NCBI RefSeq assembly: GCF_000689415.1
Contig: NZ_HG322950.1
Coordinates: 2,363,501 to 2,427,500 of the forward strand
DNA: 64,000 bases
Reading direction: 5' to 3'
Source: Pseudomonas knackmussii B13
Lineage (GTDB): Bacteria > Pseudomonadota > Gammaproteobacteria > Pseudomonadales > Pseudomonadaceae
The notes under the pieces were generated by a model. It saw nothing but the letters and a program-made list of their open reading frames with translations. It was not told the origin of the DNA and made no database searches. The translations under genes were made by a program, and so were the position numbers. Shown piece by piece: positions 51,314 to 59,880 of the stretch (its first letter is position 1; every line of letters begins with the position of its first letter).

Positions 51314-52627
51314 TTAGCCGATGATTTCGCGCATCCGGTACCAGGCCATGCCCAGCGCCAGCAGCGGCGAGCGCAGCAGTTTGCCGCCGGGGAAGGTCAG
51401 GTGCGGGACGGCGCCGAACAGGTCCAGGCCCTTGCTCTGGCCGTGGTGGATGGCCTCGGCGAGGAGCTTGGCCGACCAGTGCGTGACGTTCAGCCCGTGC
51501 CCCGAGTAGCCCTGGGCGAAGTACACGTTCGGGTGCGCCTTGAGCCGTCCTACCTGCGGGAAACGGTTGGCGGTGATGCCGATCATGCCGCCCCACTGGT
51601 AGTCGATCCGCACGTTTTCCAGCTGCGGGAAAACCTTGAGCACCCTCGGCCGCATGTAGGCGCCAATGTCCTTCGGGTCGCGGCCGGAGTAGTGGCAGGC
51701 GCCGCCGAACAGCAGGCGGCGGTCGGCCGTCAGGCGGTAGTAGTCGAGCCCCACCTTCTGGTCGCACATCGCCATGTTCTGCGGGATCAGCTTTGCCGCG
51801 ACCGCTTCGGACAGCGGCTCGGTGGCCACCACGTAGCTGCCGGCCGGGAGCACCTTGCCGGTCAGCTTCGGTTCGAGTTCATCCAGGTGCGCGTTGCAGC
51901 CGAGCACCAGGTTGTTCGCGAACACGCGGCCTTGCGCGCAATGGACGACCGCCGTCTTGCCGTGCTCGATGCGCAGCACCGGGCTCTGCTCGAAGACCTG
52001 CGCGCCGAAGCTTGCCGCGGCGCGGGCCTCGCCCTTCACCAGGTCCAGCGGGTGCAGGTGCCCCGAGCCCATGTCGATCAGGCCGCCGGCGTATTGGTCG
52101 CTGGCCACCACTTCGTGCATCCGCTCGGGCGGCACGAGTTGGGTCTGGTGCGGATAGCCAGCGGCATCGAGCGCCGCCTTTTCCTCGACCATCGCGGCGT
52201 ACTGCGCGGGGGTATTCGCCAGATCGCAGTAGCCCCAGCGCAGGTCGCAGTCGATGTTCAGCTCGCGGATGCGCCCGGCGACCAGGGCCACCGAGTCCAC
52301 ACCGGCTTGTTCCAGATAGCGAACCCCTTCCTCGCCGACGTACTTGGCGAAGCCGCTGACGTCGTGGCCGATGCCGCGGATCAGTTGCCCGCCGTTGCGC
52401 CCGCTGGCGCCCCAGCCGATACGCCGGGCCTCCAGCAGCACCACGGAGTGGCCGCGCTGGGCCAGCTCCAGTGCGGTGTTGACGCCGGTCAGCCCGCCGC
52501 CGATCACGCAGATGTCCGCGCGAACGTCCCCCGCGAGCGAGGGGTACTGCTGTTTGTCGCGGGCGGTGGCGGCGTAGTAGGACGCGGCGTGCTCGTCGGA
52601 GTGAGTCATGGGTCGTTCTCGAGTCAT
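51314..52627 (-). CDS. pauB: Gamma-glutamyl-polyamine oxidase (PauB/PuuB type)
   Basis: 437 residues from an ATG at 52627 that overlaps the upstream stop (ATGA); an ATG at 52609 (MTHSDEH) is also possible and closer to family starts. The FAD-binding motif is DICVIGGGLTGVNTALELAQRGHSVVLLEA, followed by GWGASGRNGGQ, the DAO-family signature of PuuB/PauB. The C-terminal part (FAQGYSGHGLNVTHWSAKLLAEAI) is also typical. It oxidises gamma-glutamylated putrescine or related amines to the aldehyde. It is last in a same-strand set with a binding protein and PauA. Confidence 0.85.
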   Translation of the reverse strand: MTRERPMTHSDEHAASYYAATARDKQQYPSLAGDVRADICVIGGGLTGVNTALELAQRGHSVVLLEARRIGWGASGRNGGQLIRGIGHDVSGFAKYVGEEGVRYLEQAGVDSVALVAGRIRELNIDCDLRWGYCDLANTPAQYAAMVEEKAALDAAGYPHQTQLVPPERMHEVVASDQYAGGLIDMGSGHLHPLDLVKGEARAAASFGAQVFEQSPVLRIEHGKTAVVHCAQGRVFANNLVLGCNAHLDELEPKLTGKVLPAGSYVVATEPLSEAVAAKLIPQNMAMCDQKVGLDYYRLTADRRLLFGGACHYSGRDPKDIGAYMRPRVLKVFPQLENVRIDYQWGGMIGITANRFPQVGRLKAHPNVYFAQGYSGHGLNVTHWSAKLLAEAIHHGQSKGLDLFGAVPHLTFPGGKLLRSPLLALGMAWYRMREIIG

Positions 52628-53721
52628 TGGTTGAACTTGATCTTGCTCCAGCTGCGGGTCATCAGGCGCATGATCTTGGGCGGCGGCGCCTTGGCGATGT
52701 ACAGCTTGTCGAGCACGGCCTGGCTCGGATAGACCTCGGGGTTGTTCTGCATTTCCGGGTCGAGCAGGGCCTTGGCGTCAGCGTTGGCGCTGGGGTAGCC
52801 GACGTACTGGCTGATCCCGGCGATCACCTTGGGCTCCAGGATGTAGTTGATGAACGCCAGCGCCTGGTCCGGGTTCTTCGCATCGGAGGGAATGGCCATC
52901 AGGTCGAACCAGAGGTTCGCGCCTTCCTTGGGAATGGCGTAGGCGATCTGGATGCCGTTCTTGGCTTCCTTGGCCCGCGCGGCCGCCTGGAACACGTCGC
53001 CGGAGTAGCCGAAGGCCACGCAGATGTTGCCGTTGGCCAGGTCCGAGATGTACTTCGAGGAGTGGAAGTAGGTCACGTACGGGCGCAGCTGCAGCAGCTT
53101 GGCCTCGGCCTTCTCATAGTCGGCCGGGTTGGTGCTGTTGGGGTCCAGGCCCAGGTAGTTGAGCACCGAGGGGATCAGCTCGTCGGCGGAGTCCATGAAG
53201 GCGACGCCGCACTGGTTGAGCTTCTTCAGGTTCTCCGGCTCGAACATCACCGCCCAGGAGTCGATGTGGTCGACGCCCAGCACCTGCTTGACCTTCTCGA
53301 CGTTGTAGCCGATGCCGTTGGTGCCCCACAGGTAGGGCACCGAGTGCTTGTTGCCCGGGTCGTTCTGCTCGAGCAGCTTGAGCAGTTTCGGGTCCAGGTG
53401 GTTCCAGTTCGGCAGCTTGCTGCGGTCGAGCTCCAGGAACACCCCGGCCTGCACCTGGCGGGTCAGGAAGTGGTTGGAGGGCACGACCACGTCGTAGCCG
53501 GAACGGCCGGCCAGCAGCTTGCCTTCCAGGGTCTCGTTGGAATCGAAGACGTCGTAGACCGGCTTGATCCCGGTGGTCTTCTGGAACCCGGCGAGGGTGT
53601 CCGGCGCGATGTAGTCGGTCCAGTTGTAGACGCTGACCGTCGGTTCAGCGTGGGCGCTTACAGCCAGTAGCGGGGCCAGCGTGGCCAGGGCGAAGGGCGC
53701 AAGGGTGCGCAGCAGTCTCAT
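52624..53721 (-). CDS. Polyamine ABC transporter substrate-binding protein (SpuD/PotF type)
   Basis: 365 residues, with a signal peptide ending SAHA (about residue 25) and AGGAG eight bases before the ATG. The mature protein begins EPTVSVYNWTDYIAPDTLAGFQKTTG, the PotD/PotF/SpuD hallmark, and has SNHFLTRQVQAGVFLELDRSKLPNW and the WGTNGIGYNVEKV segment. It captures polyamines in the periplasm. No permease or ATPase genes are in this cluster, so it must use a transporter encoded elsewhere, or act as a sensor or scavenger. Confidence 0.9.
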   Translation of the reverse strand: MRLLRTLAPFALATLAPLLAVSAHAEPTVSVYNWTDYIAPDTLAGFQKTTGIKPVYDVFDSNETLEGKLLAGRSGYDVVVPSNHFLTRQVQAGVFLELDRSKLPNWNHLDPKLLKLLEQNDPGNKHSVPYLWGTNGIGYNVEKVKQVLGVDHIDSWAVMFEPENLKKLNQCGVAFMDSADELIPSVLNYLGLDPNSTNPADYEKAEAKLLQLRPYVTYFHSSKYISDLANGNICVAFGYSGDVFQAAARAKEAKNGIQIAYAIPKEGANLWFDLMAIPSDAKNPDQALAFINYILEPKVIAGISQYVGYPSANADAKALLDPEMQNNPEVYPSQAVLDKLYIAKAPPPKIMRLMTRSWSKIKFNQ

Positions 53722-53764
53722 TTCGACTCCTGAATTGTTGTTGTGAATGGCGCGGTAGGGCGGA

Positions 53765-55123
53765 TCAGACGCTCAGCAGGAGGAACTCACGCTCCCAGGA
53801 GCTGATCACGCGCTTGAAATTCTCGTGCTCGGTGCGCTTCACGGCGACGTAGCCCTGCACGAACTTGTGGCCCAGGTATTCCTTGAGCACCGCGCACTCT
53901 TCCATCTGCGCCAGGGCGTCCTCGATGGTGATCGGCAGGCGCAGGTTGCGACGCTCGTACGCACGGCCTTGCACCGGGGCGCTCGGGTTGACCCCTTCGA
54001 TCATGCCCAGGTAGCCGCACAGCAGGCTGGCGGCCAGCGCCAGGTACGGGTTGGCGTCGGCGCCGGGCAGGCGGTTTTCCACGCGCATGGCGGCAGGCGG
54101 GGCGGCCGGTACGCGCAGGCCCACGGTGCGGTTCTCTTCGCCCCACTCGACGTTCACCGGCGCGGAGGTGTCCGGCAGGAAGCGGCGGAAGGAGTTCACG
54201 TTCGGCGCGAACATCGGCAGCACCTTGGGGATGTACTTCTGCAGGCCGCCGATGAACTGCAGGAACAGCTGGCTCATGGAGCCGTCTTCGTTGGCGAAGA
54301 TGTTCTTGCCGGTGGCGATGTCCATCACGCTCTGGTGGATGTGCATGGCGCTGCCGGGCTCGTCGGTGATCGGCTTGGCCATGAAGGTGGCGCTGACGTC
54401 GTGCTTGAGCGCCGCTTCGCGCATGGTGCGTTTGAACACGGTGATCTGGTCGGCGAGGCTCAGCGCGTCGCCGTGACGGAAGTTGATTTCCATCTGTGCC
54501 GGGCCGTCTTCGTGGATCAGGGTGTCCAGGTCCAGGCCCTGCAGTTCGCACCAGTCGTAGACGTCTTCGAACAGTGGGTCGAACTCGTTGGCGGCGTCGA
54601 TGGAGAAGCTCTGGCGGCCGCTTTCCGGGCGGCCCGAACGGCCCACGGGGGCTTCCAGCGGGAAGTCCGGGTCGCTGCTGCGCTTGGTCAGGTAGAACTC
54701 CATTTCCGGCGCCACGACCGGGCTCCAGCCCTTGTCCGCGTACAGCTTCAGCACGCGCTTGAGGACGTTGCGCGGCGACAGTTCGATGGGGTTGCCGACC
54801 TTGTCGAAGGTGTCGTGGATGACCATCGCGGTCGGTTCCAGCGCCCAGGGCACCAGGTAGATGGCGTTCGGGTCGGGACGGCAGACCATGTCGATGTCGG
54901 CTTCGTCCAGCAGGTTGTAATAGATGTCGTCGTCGACGAAATCGCCGGTGACGGTTTGCAGCAGAACACTTTCGGGGAGACGCATGCCCCCCTCGCCGAG
55001 GAACTTGTTGGTGGGGGAAATCTTGCCGCGGGCGATGCCGGTCAGGTCGCTGACCACGCATTCCACTTCGGTGATTTTTTCTTGTTTCAGCCGTTGCTCC
55101 AGTTGCTCGGCGGGGGTGCTCAT
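53765..55123 (-). CDS. pauA: Gamma-glutamylpolyamine synthetase (PauA/SpuI, glutamine-synthetase family)
   Basis: 452 residues from the ATG at 55123; the longer frame is leader. Glutamine-synthetase features are present: the N-terminal beta-Grasp (ECVVSDLTGIARGK), MEFYL, the AQMEINFRHGDAL segment, FMAKPITDEPGSAMHIHQS, and NRLPGADANPYLALAASLLCGYLGM. The Tyr normally adenylylated in GlnA is not evident. PauA/PuuA enzymes join glutamate to putrescine or other polyamines with ATP, the first step of the gamma-glutamyl route; PauB in the same cluster does the second. Confidence 0.88.
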   Translation of the reverse strand: MSTPAEQLEQRLKQEKITEVECVVSDLTGIARGKISPTNKFLGEGGMRLPESVLLQTVTGDFVDDDIYYNLLDEADIDMVCRPDPNAIYLVPWALEPTAMVIHDTFDKVGNPIELSPRNVLKRVLKLYADKGWSPVVAPEMEFYLTKRSSDPDFPLEAPVGRSGRPESGRQSFSIDAANEFDPLFEDVYDWCELQGLDLDTLIHEDGPAQMEINFRHGDALSLADQITVFKRTMREAALKHDVSATFMAKPITDEPGSAMHIHQSVMDIATGKNIFANEDGSMSQLFLQFIGGLQKYIPKVLPMFAPNVNSFRRFLPDTSAPVNVEWGEENRTVGLRVPAAPPAAMRVENRLPGADANPYLALAASLLCGYLGMIEGVNPSAPVQGRAYERRNLRLPITIEDALAQMEECAVLKEYLGHKFVQGYVAVKRTEHENFKRVISSWEREFLLLSV

Positions 55124-55418
55124 ACAAGCCTCGAAAGGTTCAGGGATTCGGAAAGAAAAAGCGCCGCAGCCCGTGGCTGAAGGTCGCAGGGTTAGTTTCC
55201 GACGCGGAGGCGAGGCGGTTCTATCCACTTTCCGCACACATGCATCCAGACCATTCCCGGTCGCCCTGCAGCTGGACGGCACCGAAGACGCGTTCTACGG
55301 CCAGCCGAATGACGTCGTGAAGGTCAAGTAACCCTGCCCAAGTGCTGGCGGAGAAGAACCTCCGCCAGCCGCTCATGCCTCGTGCTCGGCTGCGGCCGAG
55401 CTTTTTCTGCCGGCTCGA

Positions 55419-55901
55419 TCAGCTGCCGATTTCCATCATCCGCACGGCATCCCCCAGCCGCACCCACACCGAGCCCTGCCACTCCAGCAACCCCAGCTCG
55501 CGGCCCAGCGCCGGGGCAACGCGCCGGCGCGGCAAATGCGGATTGTGCTGCTGGGCGTCGCGCAGTGCGGGCAGCACGTCGTTGCTCAGCCACTGGCGCA
55601 GGCTGCGGTTTTCCGGGTGGTAGAAGTTCACCATCAGCAGCGCGTAGACGCCGCTGTCGCTGAGCAGCAGCTCCTCTTCGCATTCGCCGTGGCTGTTGAG
55701 CAGCAGCGCCGTGCGGTGCTGGTCGGCATCCAGCTTGTGCACGATGCGTTCGTTGATATGGCTGTTGGTCAGGCGCGCCAGGTCGCCGGCGACGAACCAC
55801 GCCTGCTGCTCGATCAGCACGGCGCGCAGTTGCCGGTGGTGGCGGATGAAGACGGTGGGAATCAGGGCTGAATCGGAAGGGAAGGAAAGGGCAGGGTTCA
55901 T
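55419..55901 (-). CDS. Stand-alone Bro-N (antirepressor-like) protein, locus 2
   Basis: 160 residues from the ATG at 55901, with AAGGAG upstream. It is the same length as the protein at 14893-15375 and differs only at scattered positions (for example FIRHHRQLRAVLIEQQAWFVAGDLARL and LLLSDSGVYALLMV). The Bro-N domain and the LEWQGSVWVRLGDAVRMM tail are conserved. There is no phage gene around it; the neighbours are polyamine and sulfur genes. With its C4-like leader it looks like a second copy of a small self-contained regulatory locus. Confidence 0.85.
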   Translation of the reverse strand: MNPALSFPSDSALIPTVFIRHHRQLRAVLIEQQAWFVAGDLARLTNSHINERIVHKLDADQHRTALLLNSHGECEEELLLSDSGVYALLMVNFYHPENRSLRQWLSNDVLPALRDAQQHNPHLPRRRVAPALGRELGLLEWQGSVWVRLGDAVRMMEIGS

Positions 55902-55949
55902 GTTGTGCTCCTTGCATGCAATCAAGAAGCCGCCCCCCGGAAAAAGGGA

Positions 55950-56023
55950 GGCGGACCGTGCAGGGGTGGAAAACCGATGTCGCAACAACCGGCCGGGCCG
56001 AAGCCCGCCTTGCACGGTCCGCC
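55950..56023 (-). promoter_or_regulatory. Structured leader of Bro-N gene 2 (predicted C4 target)
   Basis: An inverted repeat (55950-55964 with 56008-56023) encloses the predicted C4-binding sequence (complement of 55966-55975). It matches locus 1 in position and design. Confidence 0.6.
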
Positions 56024-56060
56024 ATAGACAGCCAGAGCTCGTCGGGCAGTGAATGTCCGA

Positions 56061-56137
56061 CGAGCTCTGCTATGACGTATTGCGACTGACAGGTTTCCAC
56101 ACCTGACCGCGGCAAATCCGCGGCGGGCGAAACCCTA
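56061..56137 (-). ncRNA. C4-like antisense RNA element upstream of Bro-N, locus 2
   Basis: It contains the same CCGCGG-ATTTG-CCGCGG hairpin as locus 1 (56107-56123). GTGGAAACC (complement of 56092-56100) pairs with GGTTTTCCAC (complement of 55966-55975), leaving one bulged base. Relative to locus 1 both sides changed together (G-C to A-U), so pairing is kept. A 13-bp hairpin (cagagctcgtcgg / ccgacgagctctg, 56034-56046 and 56058-56070) lies between C4 and its second target. Ends are estimated. Confidence 0.6.
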
Positions 56138-56313
56138 CGCATCGGGCTTGTAGGACCGCAACGCCATAGGCGAGTAGGAAGTTTCCCAAAGCCTGGCGTC
56201 TGTGGGAACGCAGCTTCTTTCTCGCCCCTACGGATGGCCGATTCAGGCTGCATGCCGGGGCCATTTCCAACGACAGCTATCGACCCATTGCAGCCGGCCA
56301 CCCCTGATCGCTA
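56138..56313. other. Region upstream of C4-like element 2
   Basis: It shares a near-identical ~70-bp block with locus 1 (including gtaggaagtttcccaaagcc) and probably contains the C4 promoter. A degenerate dispersed repeat (atcgacccattgcagccgg) lies at 56279-56297. No gene is seen. Confidence 0.5.
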
Positions 56314-57175
56314 TTAGTAGGGCAAACCTTCCTCAATTGGTAAGGTCGGATCTCGGGACCATTCGTTCCAGGAGCCCAGGTAGAGGCGAACGTCCCTGAT
56401 TCCTGCTTCTTCCAATGCCACAAAGGTATTTGAGGCACGTGCGCCCTTGAAGCAAAAGACCACCACAGGCGTATCGCGGCCGATTCCGACCGTAGCGCAT
56501 TCCGCGAGAATCTCACTGGGTGACTTGAACATCGGCCCCTGAGCCGTCGGCTTCATCATCCGGTACCACTCCAGCCAGACCGACCCTGGAATTCTGCCCT
56601 TGCGCGGGCAGAAATCCTTGCCATAGGGTGACGAGCTTTCGCCTATCCATTCATCGACATCACGTACGTCAAGTTTGACGACATGGGGGTCGGCAACCAC
56701 CCGCTTCATCTCGGCGAGATCGACAAAGAGGCTCCGCCCTCCTTCGCCAGAGGGGAACGTGGCAGGAGCCGGTGAGGAAGTTTCACTGGTGGCTGGGAAG
56801 TCCTGCATTGCGCCAGGCGTTGTAGCCGCCGTGCAGTATCCTGATCTTGTCGCGAGGGTAGCCGAGATAGCGGAGCAGCACGTAGCCGCGGCAAGACTGC
56901 CCAAAGCCGGTGGTCATGGACTGCTCATATACGAGCGCTGTTTCCCTGCCAGACAAACCGGCCTTTGCGAATGCTTGGGCGAATGTATCGCGCAATGCGA
57001 CCAAGCCTTCCGGAGTGGTGGTCGCCAAGTAGGTAAATATTTCGTGGATGTTTACCGCGCCCGGTAGATGAGCCTCGGCGTAACTCGCGGCATCTCGGGT
57101 GTCGATGAGTACCATGGGCTCACGATTGATCATTGCCGCCAATTCGGACGGTGAAACGAGAACTCTGTTGTTCAT
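56314..57175 (-). pseudogene. Two-domain rhodanese sulfurtransferase broken by a frameshift
   Basis: The N-terminal domain reads from the ATG at 57175 (VLVSPSELAAMINREPMVLIDTRD ... RILHGGYNAWRNAGLPSHQ, stop at 56783). The C-terminal domain continues in another frame (TSETSSPAPATFP ... LDVRDVDEWIGE) to the stop at 56314 and holds the active-site loop VVFCFKGARASNT. Joined, the product would be about 286 residues, the usual size. The frames cross near 56783-56808 and no ribosome-binding site precedes the second part. Thiosulfate or mercaptopyruvate sulfurtransferase activity would be expected of the intact enzyme. Confidence 0.75.
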
Positions 57176-57389
57176 GAAGCGCCTCACACAGCGGGACAGT
57201 GCCAGCCTAGGAAAGAAAAATTCCGTCATCCATCCGCCTTCTCTCTGAGGCGAAGTGGAAAATTTCAATGTGGGGCAACGAGCAAAGAGCTCATTGATGT
57301 GAATCAACTTCAGCAGCACAGCTTTATTCGTCGTACAGCTGTCCTTTACCGAATTGGCGCGGGGCGTAGACGTTCACGGACTCACGCAA

Positions 57390-57767
57390 TCACCGCAGAC
57401 GTTCATAGGCGCCGTAGACGAGGTAGATGCCCAGGCAACACACGAAGATGCCGAACAACAGGCGCAGGTGCGCCCCGCTGACATGGCTGGCGATGCGAGC
57501 ACCAAGCCATGCTCCGAGGAACATGGTGATTGCGATTACTATCGCTGCCGTTACGTCCACGTTGCCATTGCGGTAGTACTCGAGCGCCGCGGCGAGGCCG
57601 ATCGGAGGCAATAGCACGGCGAGCGAGGTTCCAGTGGCCATGTGCTGGGGAAAGCCCGCCCAGTAGATCAGCGCTGGCACGACGATCAGCCCGCCCCCGA
57701 CGCCGAACAAACCTGCCGCCACTCCGCTGACGGTACCTATCACTACAAAAACCAGCCATGCAGGCAT
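57390..57767 (-). CDS. Half-size TauE/SafE-family sulfite exporter-like protein
   Basis: 125 residues from the ATG at 57767 with GGGAGAGG before it. The N-terminal VFVVIGTVSGVAAGLFGVGGGLIVVPALIYW is the TauE/SafE motif, followed by ATGTSLAVLLPPIGLAAALEYYR and two more helices. Usual members are about 250 residues with two such halves; half-size forms exist and would act as dimers. It lies between a rhodanese pseudogene and a kinase fragment, suggesting export of sulfite or another sulfur anion in a sulfur-oxidation setting. Confidence 0.82.
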   Translation of the reverse strand: MPAWLVFVVIGTVSGVAAGLFGVGGGLIVVPALIYWAGFPQHMATGTSLAVLLPPIGLAAALEYYRNGNVDVTAAIVIAITMFLGAWLGARIASHVSGAHLRLLFGIFVCCLGIYLVYGAYERLR

Positions 57768-57796
57768 GGTCCTCTCCCTCTCGTGCGTGAAGGGAT

Positions 57797-57957
57797 TCAC
57801 CGGGGCGCCGCCTTACTAATCATTTCCGTGCGACAACCAGGCGGCGCGTCATAAATCTCCAGGCTCATGCCGTGCAGTCGCGCCACTGCCGACACCATGC
57901 TCAGTCCCAGCCTGTTTCCCGGTGTATTACGGCTCGCCTCGCCCCGGTAGAGGCGGC
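57797..57957 (-). pseudogene. C-terminal fragment of a sensor histidine kinase
   Basis: The frame gives FRRLYRGEASRNTPGNRLGL and SMVSAVARLHGMSLEIYDAP, the end of an HATPase domain (the G2 box GNGLGL reads GNRLGL). Everything upstream has been replaced by IS DNA from about 57958. No receiver partner is present. Confidence 0.8.
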
Positions 57958-57959
57958 GG

Positions 57960-57993
57960 AAACCAGTGTCCAGTTTTTGCTTGGCCACGCCAC
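57960..57993. repeat. Orphan end of an IS3-type element
   Basis: The first 18 bases (aaaccagtgtccagtttt) are identical to the right end of the neighbouring IS3-family element (59241-59258), and the rest is similar. It marks where the kinase gene is broken and points to an older insertion or tandem arrangement. Confidence 0.7.
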
Positions 57994-58094
57994 CTAAATC
58001 TTTTGACAGGAAGCGCAGTGGCCTACACTGAAGTGGCCTAATGATTCTGGACACCCCGATAGGGCGTTAAGCTTCGCCCACAGCTGAGGTGTTC

Positions 58095-58391
58095 ATGAGC
58101 AGAAGATCATTCAGTCCAGATTTCAAACTGGAAGCCGCCCGCTTGGTGGTGGATCAAGGCTATACGGTGCCGGCCGCCTGCAAGGCGATGGGGGTGGGGC
58201 CCACGGCGATGCGTCGCTGGGTGGCGCAGTTGCAACTGGAGCGTGGCGGCCAGACGCCTGCGCATAGCAAGGCGCTGACAGAGGATCAGCGGCGCATTCA
58301 GGAGTTGGAGGCGCAAGTCCGCCGCTTGGAGCGGGAGAAAGAGATTCTAAAAAAGGCTACCGCTCTCTTGATGTCGGACGCCCTCGACTAG
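58095..58391 (+). CDS. IS3-family transposase OrfA
   Basis: 98 residues from the ATG at 58095 (GAGG upstream). An HTH of IS911 OrfA type (SFSPDFKLEAARLVVDQGYTVPAACKAMGVGPTAMRRWV) is followed by a leucine-zipper-like stretch (RRIQELEAQVRRLEREKEILKKATALL). The slippery heptamer A-AAA-AAG at 58349-58355 lies near the end, so -1 frameshifting should yield an OrfAB fusion. Confidence 0.92.
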   Translation: MSRRSFSPDFKLEAARLVVDQGYTVPAACKAMGVGPTAMRRWVAQLQLERGGQTPAHSKALTEDQRRIQELEAQVRRLEREKEILKKATALLMSDALD

Positions 58392-58408
58392 TCAGGCTGG
58401 TCGAGGCA

Positions 58409-59236
58409 TTGGGCGAGCAGTATTCGCGTACGGAACTGTGCCGGTTATTCCAGGTAAATCGCAGCAGTGTTTATGCGGCCCGAAAGCGGCAGGCACGCGT
58501 CTGCAGTCGACGAGAAGCGTTACGCCAGCGCGTGGTGGAACTGCATGCCCAGAGCCGCAGCGCGGCCGGTGCCCGAACGCTATCGGCCGCCTTGCGCAAC
58601 GAGGGCTTTCCTGCAGGCCGTTACCTTGCCGCCCGGTTGATGAAAGAGGCCGGGCTCGTCAGTACACAACGCCGTAAACATCGCTACCGGGTTGCCAAGG
58701 AACACAGTGCCATCGCGGCCAATGAGCTGGCGCGCCGGTTCAATGTGAGCCGCCCCAACCAGGTGTGGTGCGGGGATGTGACGTACATCTGGGCCGGTGG
58801 CCGCTGGATCTACCTGGCCGCCGTGATGGATCTGTATGCACGTCGGATCGTCGGCTGGGCCATGTCCAACCGGCCCGACTCACAACTCACCGGGCGCGCT
58901 CTGCGGGTGGCCTACGAAGCCAGGGGCATGCCACAGCAACTGATGTTTCACTCCGACCAGGGCTGTCATTACACCAGCCTCGAATTTCGCCAAATGCTCT
59001 GGCGCTACGGCATTCGGCAAAGCATGAGCGGTCGAGGAAACTGCTGGGATAACGCGCCGATGGAGCGATTCTTCAGAAGCCTCAAGTCGGAATGGATACC
59101 GCCCTCCGGCTACGTCGATCAGCCCCAGGCGGAAGCCGACGTGCTGCGTTACGTCACCGACTACTACAACCACCAACGGCCACACAGTCACAACGATTAC
59201 CAGACACCGGCACGGCGTGAAGAGCTGGCTGGATAG
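58409..59236 (+). CDS. IS3-family transposase OrfB (rve integrase core)
   Basis: 275 residues counted from a TTG at 58409; in vivo it is probably made as an OrfAB fusion by -1 frameshift at 58349-58355, since the frame is open from there. It has an HTH_21 region (YSRTELCRLFQVNRSSVYAARKR) and the DDE core: Asp in NQVWCGDVTYIWAGG, Asp in MFHSDQGCHYTS and Glu in NAPMERFFRSLKSEW. It looks intact. Confidence 0.92.
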   Translation: MGEQYSRTELCRLFQVNRSSVYAARKRQARVCSRREALRQRVVELHAQSRSAAGARTLSAALRNEGFPAGRYLAARLMKEAGLVSTQRRKHRYRVAKEHSAIAANELARRFNVSRPNQVWCGDVTYIWAGGRWIYLAAVMDLYARRIVGWAMSNRPDSQLTGRALRVAYEARGMPQQLMFHSDQGCHYTSLEFRQMLWRYGIRQSMSGRGNCWDNAPMERFFRSLKSEWIPPSGYVDQPQAEADVLRYVTDYYNHQRPHSHNDYQTPARREELAG

Positions 59237-59317
59237 ACCTAAACCAGTGTCCAGTTTTACTTGACCACTTCACACCGCACCTCCCCGGACCTGAGTGGGA
59301 ATCCCCTTAAAGGTGCG

Positions 59318-59737
59318 CTAACTCCCCCCCTTGCCAGCGCCGTTTCCGCCGCCCGCTCCATTTCCGCCCTGTCCACCGCCTTTACCGGCCCCCGCTCCCT
59401 GACCACCTCCCATGCCGGGCCCCATGCCGCCTTTTCCGGGTTGAGGCGCATCGGGCAATGTCATGCCTTTCTCCTTGGCTCGCTTCTGCATCTCGGCATG
59501 ATGCTGCTGGCGTATTTGCTCGCGTTCCTCGGCGGTCTTGGCGTTGCGCATCTTGTGCTGATACTCACTGCGCTCCTGCGGCGTCATGAGCTGACTGCCA
59601 TAGATACGATCATGGGTCTGGGTCTGGGTTCGATCTTGCGTTTGATCCTGTTTCCTCTCCTGGTCTTCGGCAACGGCCATACAGGCGTAACCGGACACGA
59701 GTCCGGCAATCACAGAGGCTGCAATGATTCGGCGCAT
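59318..59737 (-). CDS. Small secreted glycine-rich hypothetical protein
   Basis: 139 residues from the ATG at 59737 with GGAGGG before it. A signal peptide ends MAVA-E (about residue 22). A Gln/Asp/Thr-rich polar stretch (EDQERKQDQTQDRTQTQTHD) is followed by a helical segment with LMTPQERSEYQHKMRNAKTAEEREQIRQQHHAEMQKRAKEKG and a ~45-residue Gly-rich tail (GGMGPGMGGGQGAGAG). The helical part resembles the small periplasmic proteins of Pseudomonas that carry an 'LMTxQER' motif, of unknown role. It is probably periplasmic. Confidence 0.75.
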   Translation of the reverse strand: MRRIIAASVIAGLVSGYACMAVAEDQERKQDQTQDRTQTQTHDRIYGSQLMTPQERSEYQHKMRNAKTAEEREQIRQQHHAEMQKRAKEKGMTLPDAPQPGKGGMGPGMGGGQGAGAGKGGGQGGNGAGGGNGAGKGGS

Positions 59738-59880
59738 AACATTACCCTCCCACTGATTGGAGGTGAATTGACGTCTTTTGCATTGTGCTAATAGTCGTTC
59801 AGCACTAAACGGAACCAATTTTGAAGATGATGAGCGTCTTAGCCTTGCGCTAGGTCAATTTGCGTGCCGAACCCCGAGTC

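Larger units (their letters stand above)
58029..59272 (+). mobile_element. IS3-family insertion sequence
   Basis: Ends TGAAGTGG...CTGGACAC (58029 onward) and its inverted partner GTGTCCAG...CCACTTCA (to 59272) enclose 1,244 bp with orfA and orfB. CAC on both sides (58026-58028 and 59273-59275) may be a 3-bp target duplication. Confidence 0.88.

Noticed and set aside
56783..56808. The rhodanese frame change considered as programmed frameshifting
   Set aside because: No slippery heptamer or downstream pseudoknot is visible, and the neighbourhood is decaying, so a mutation is more likely.
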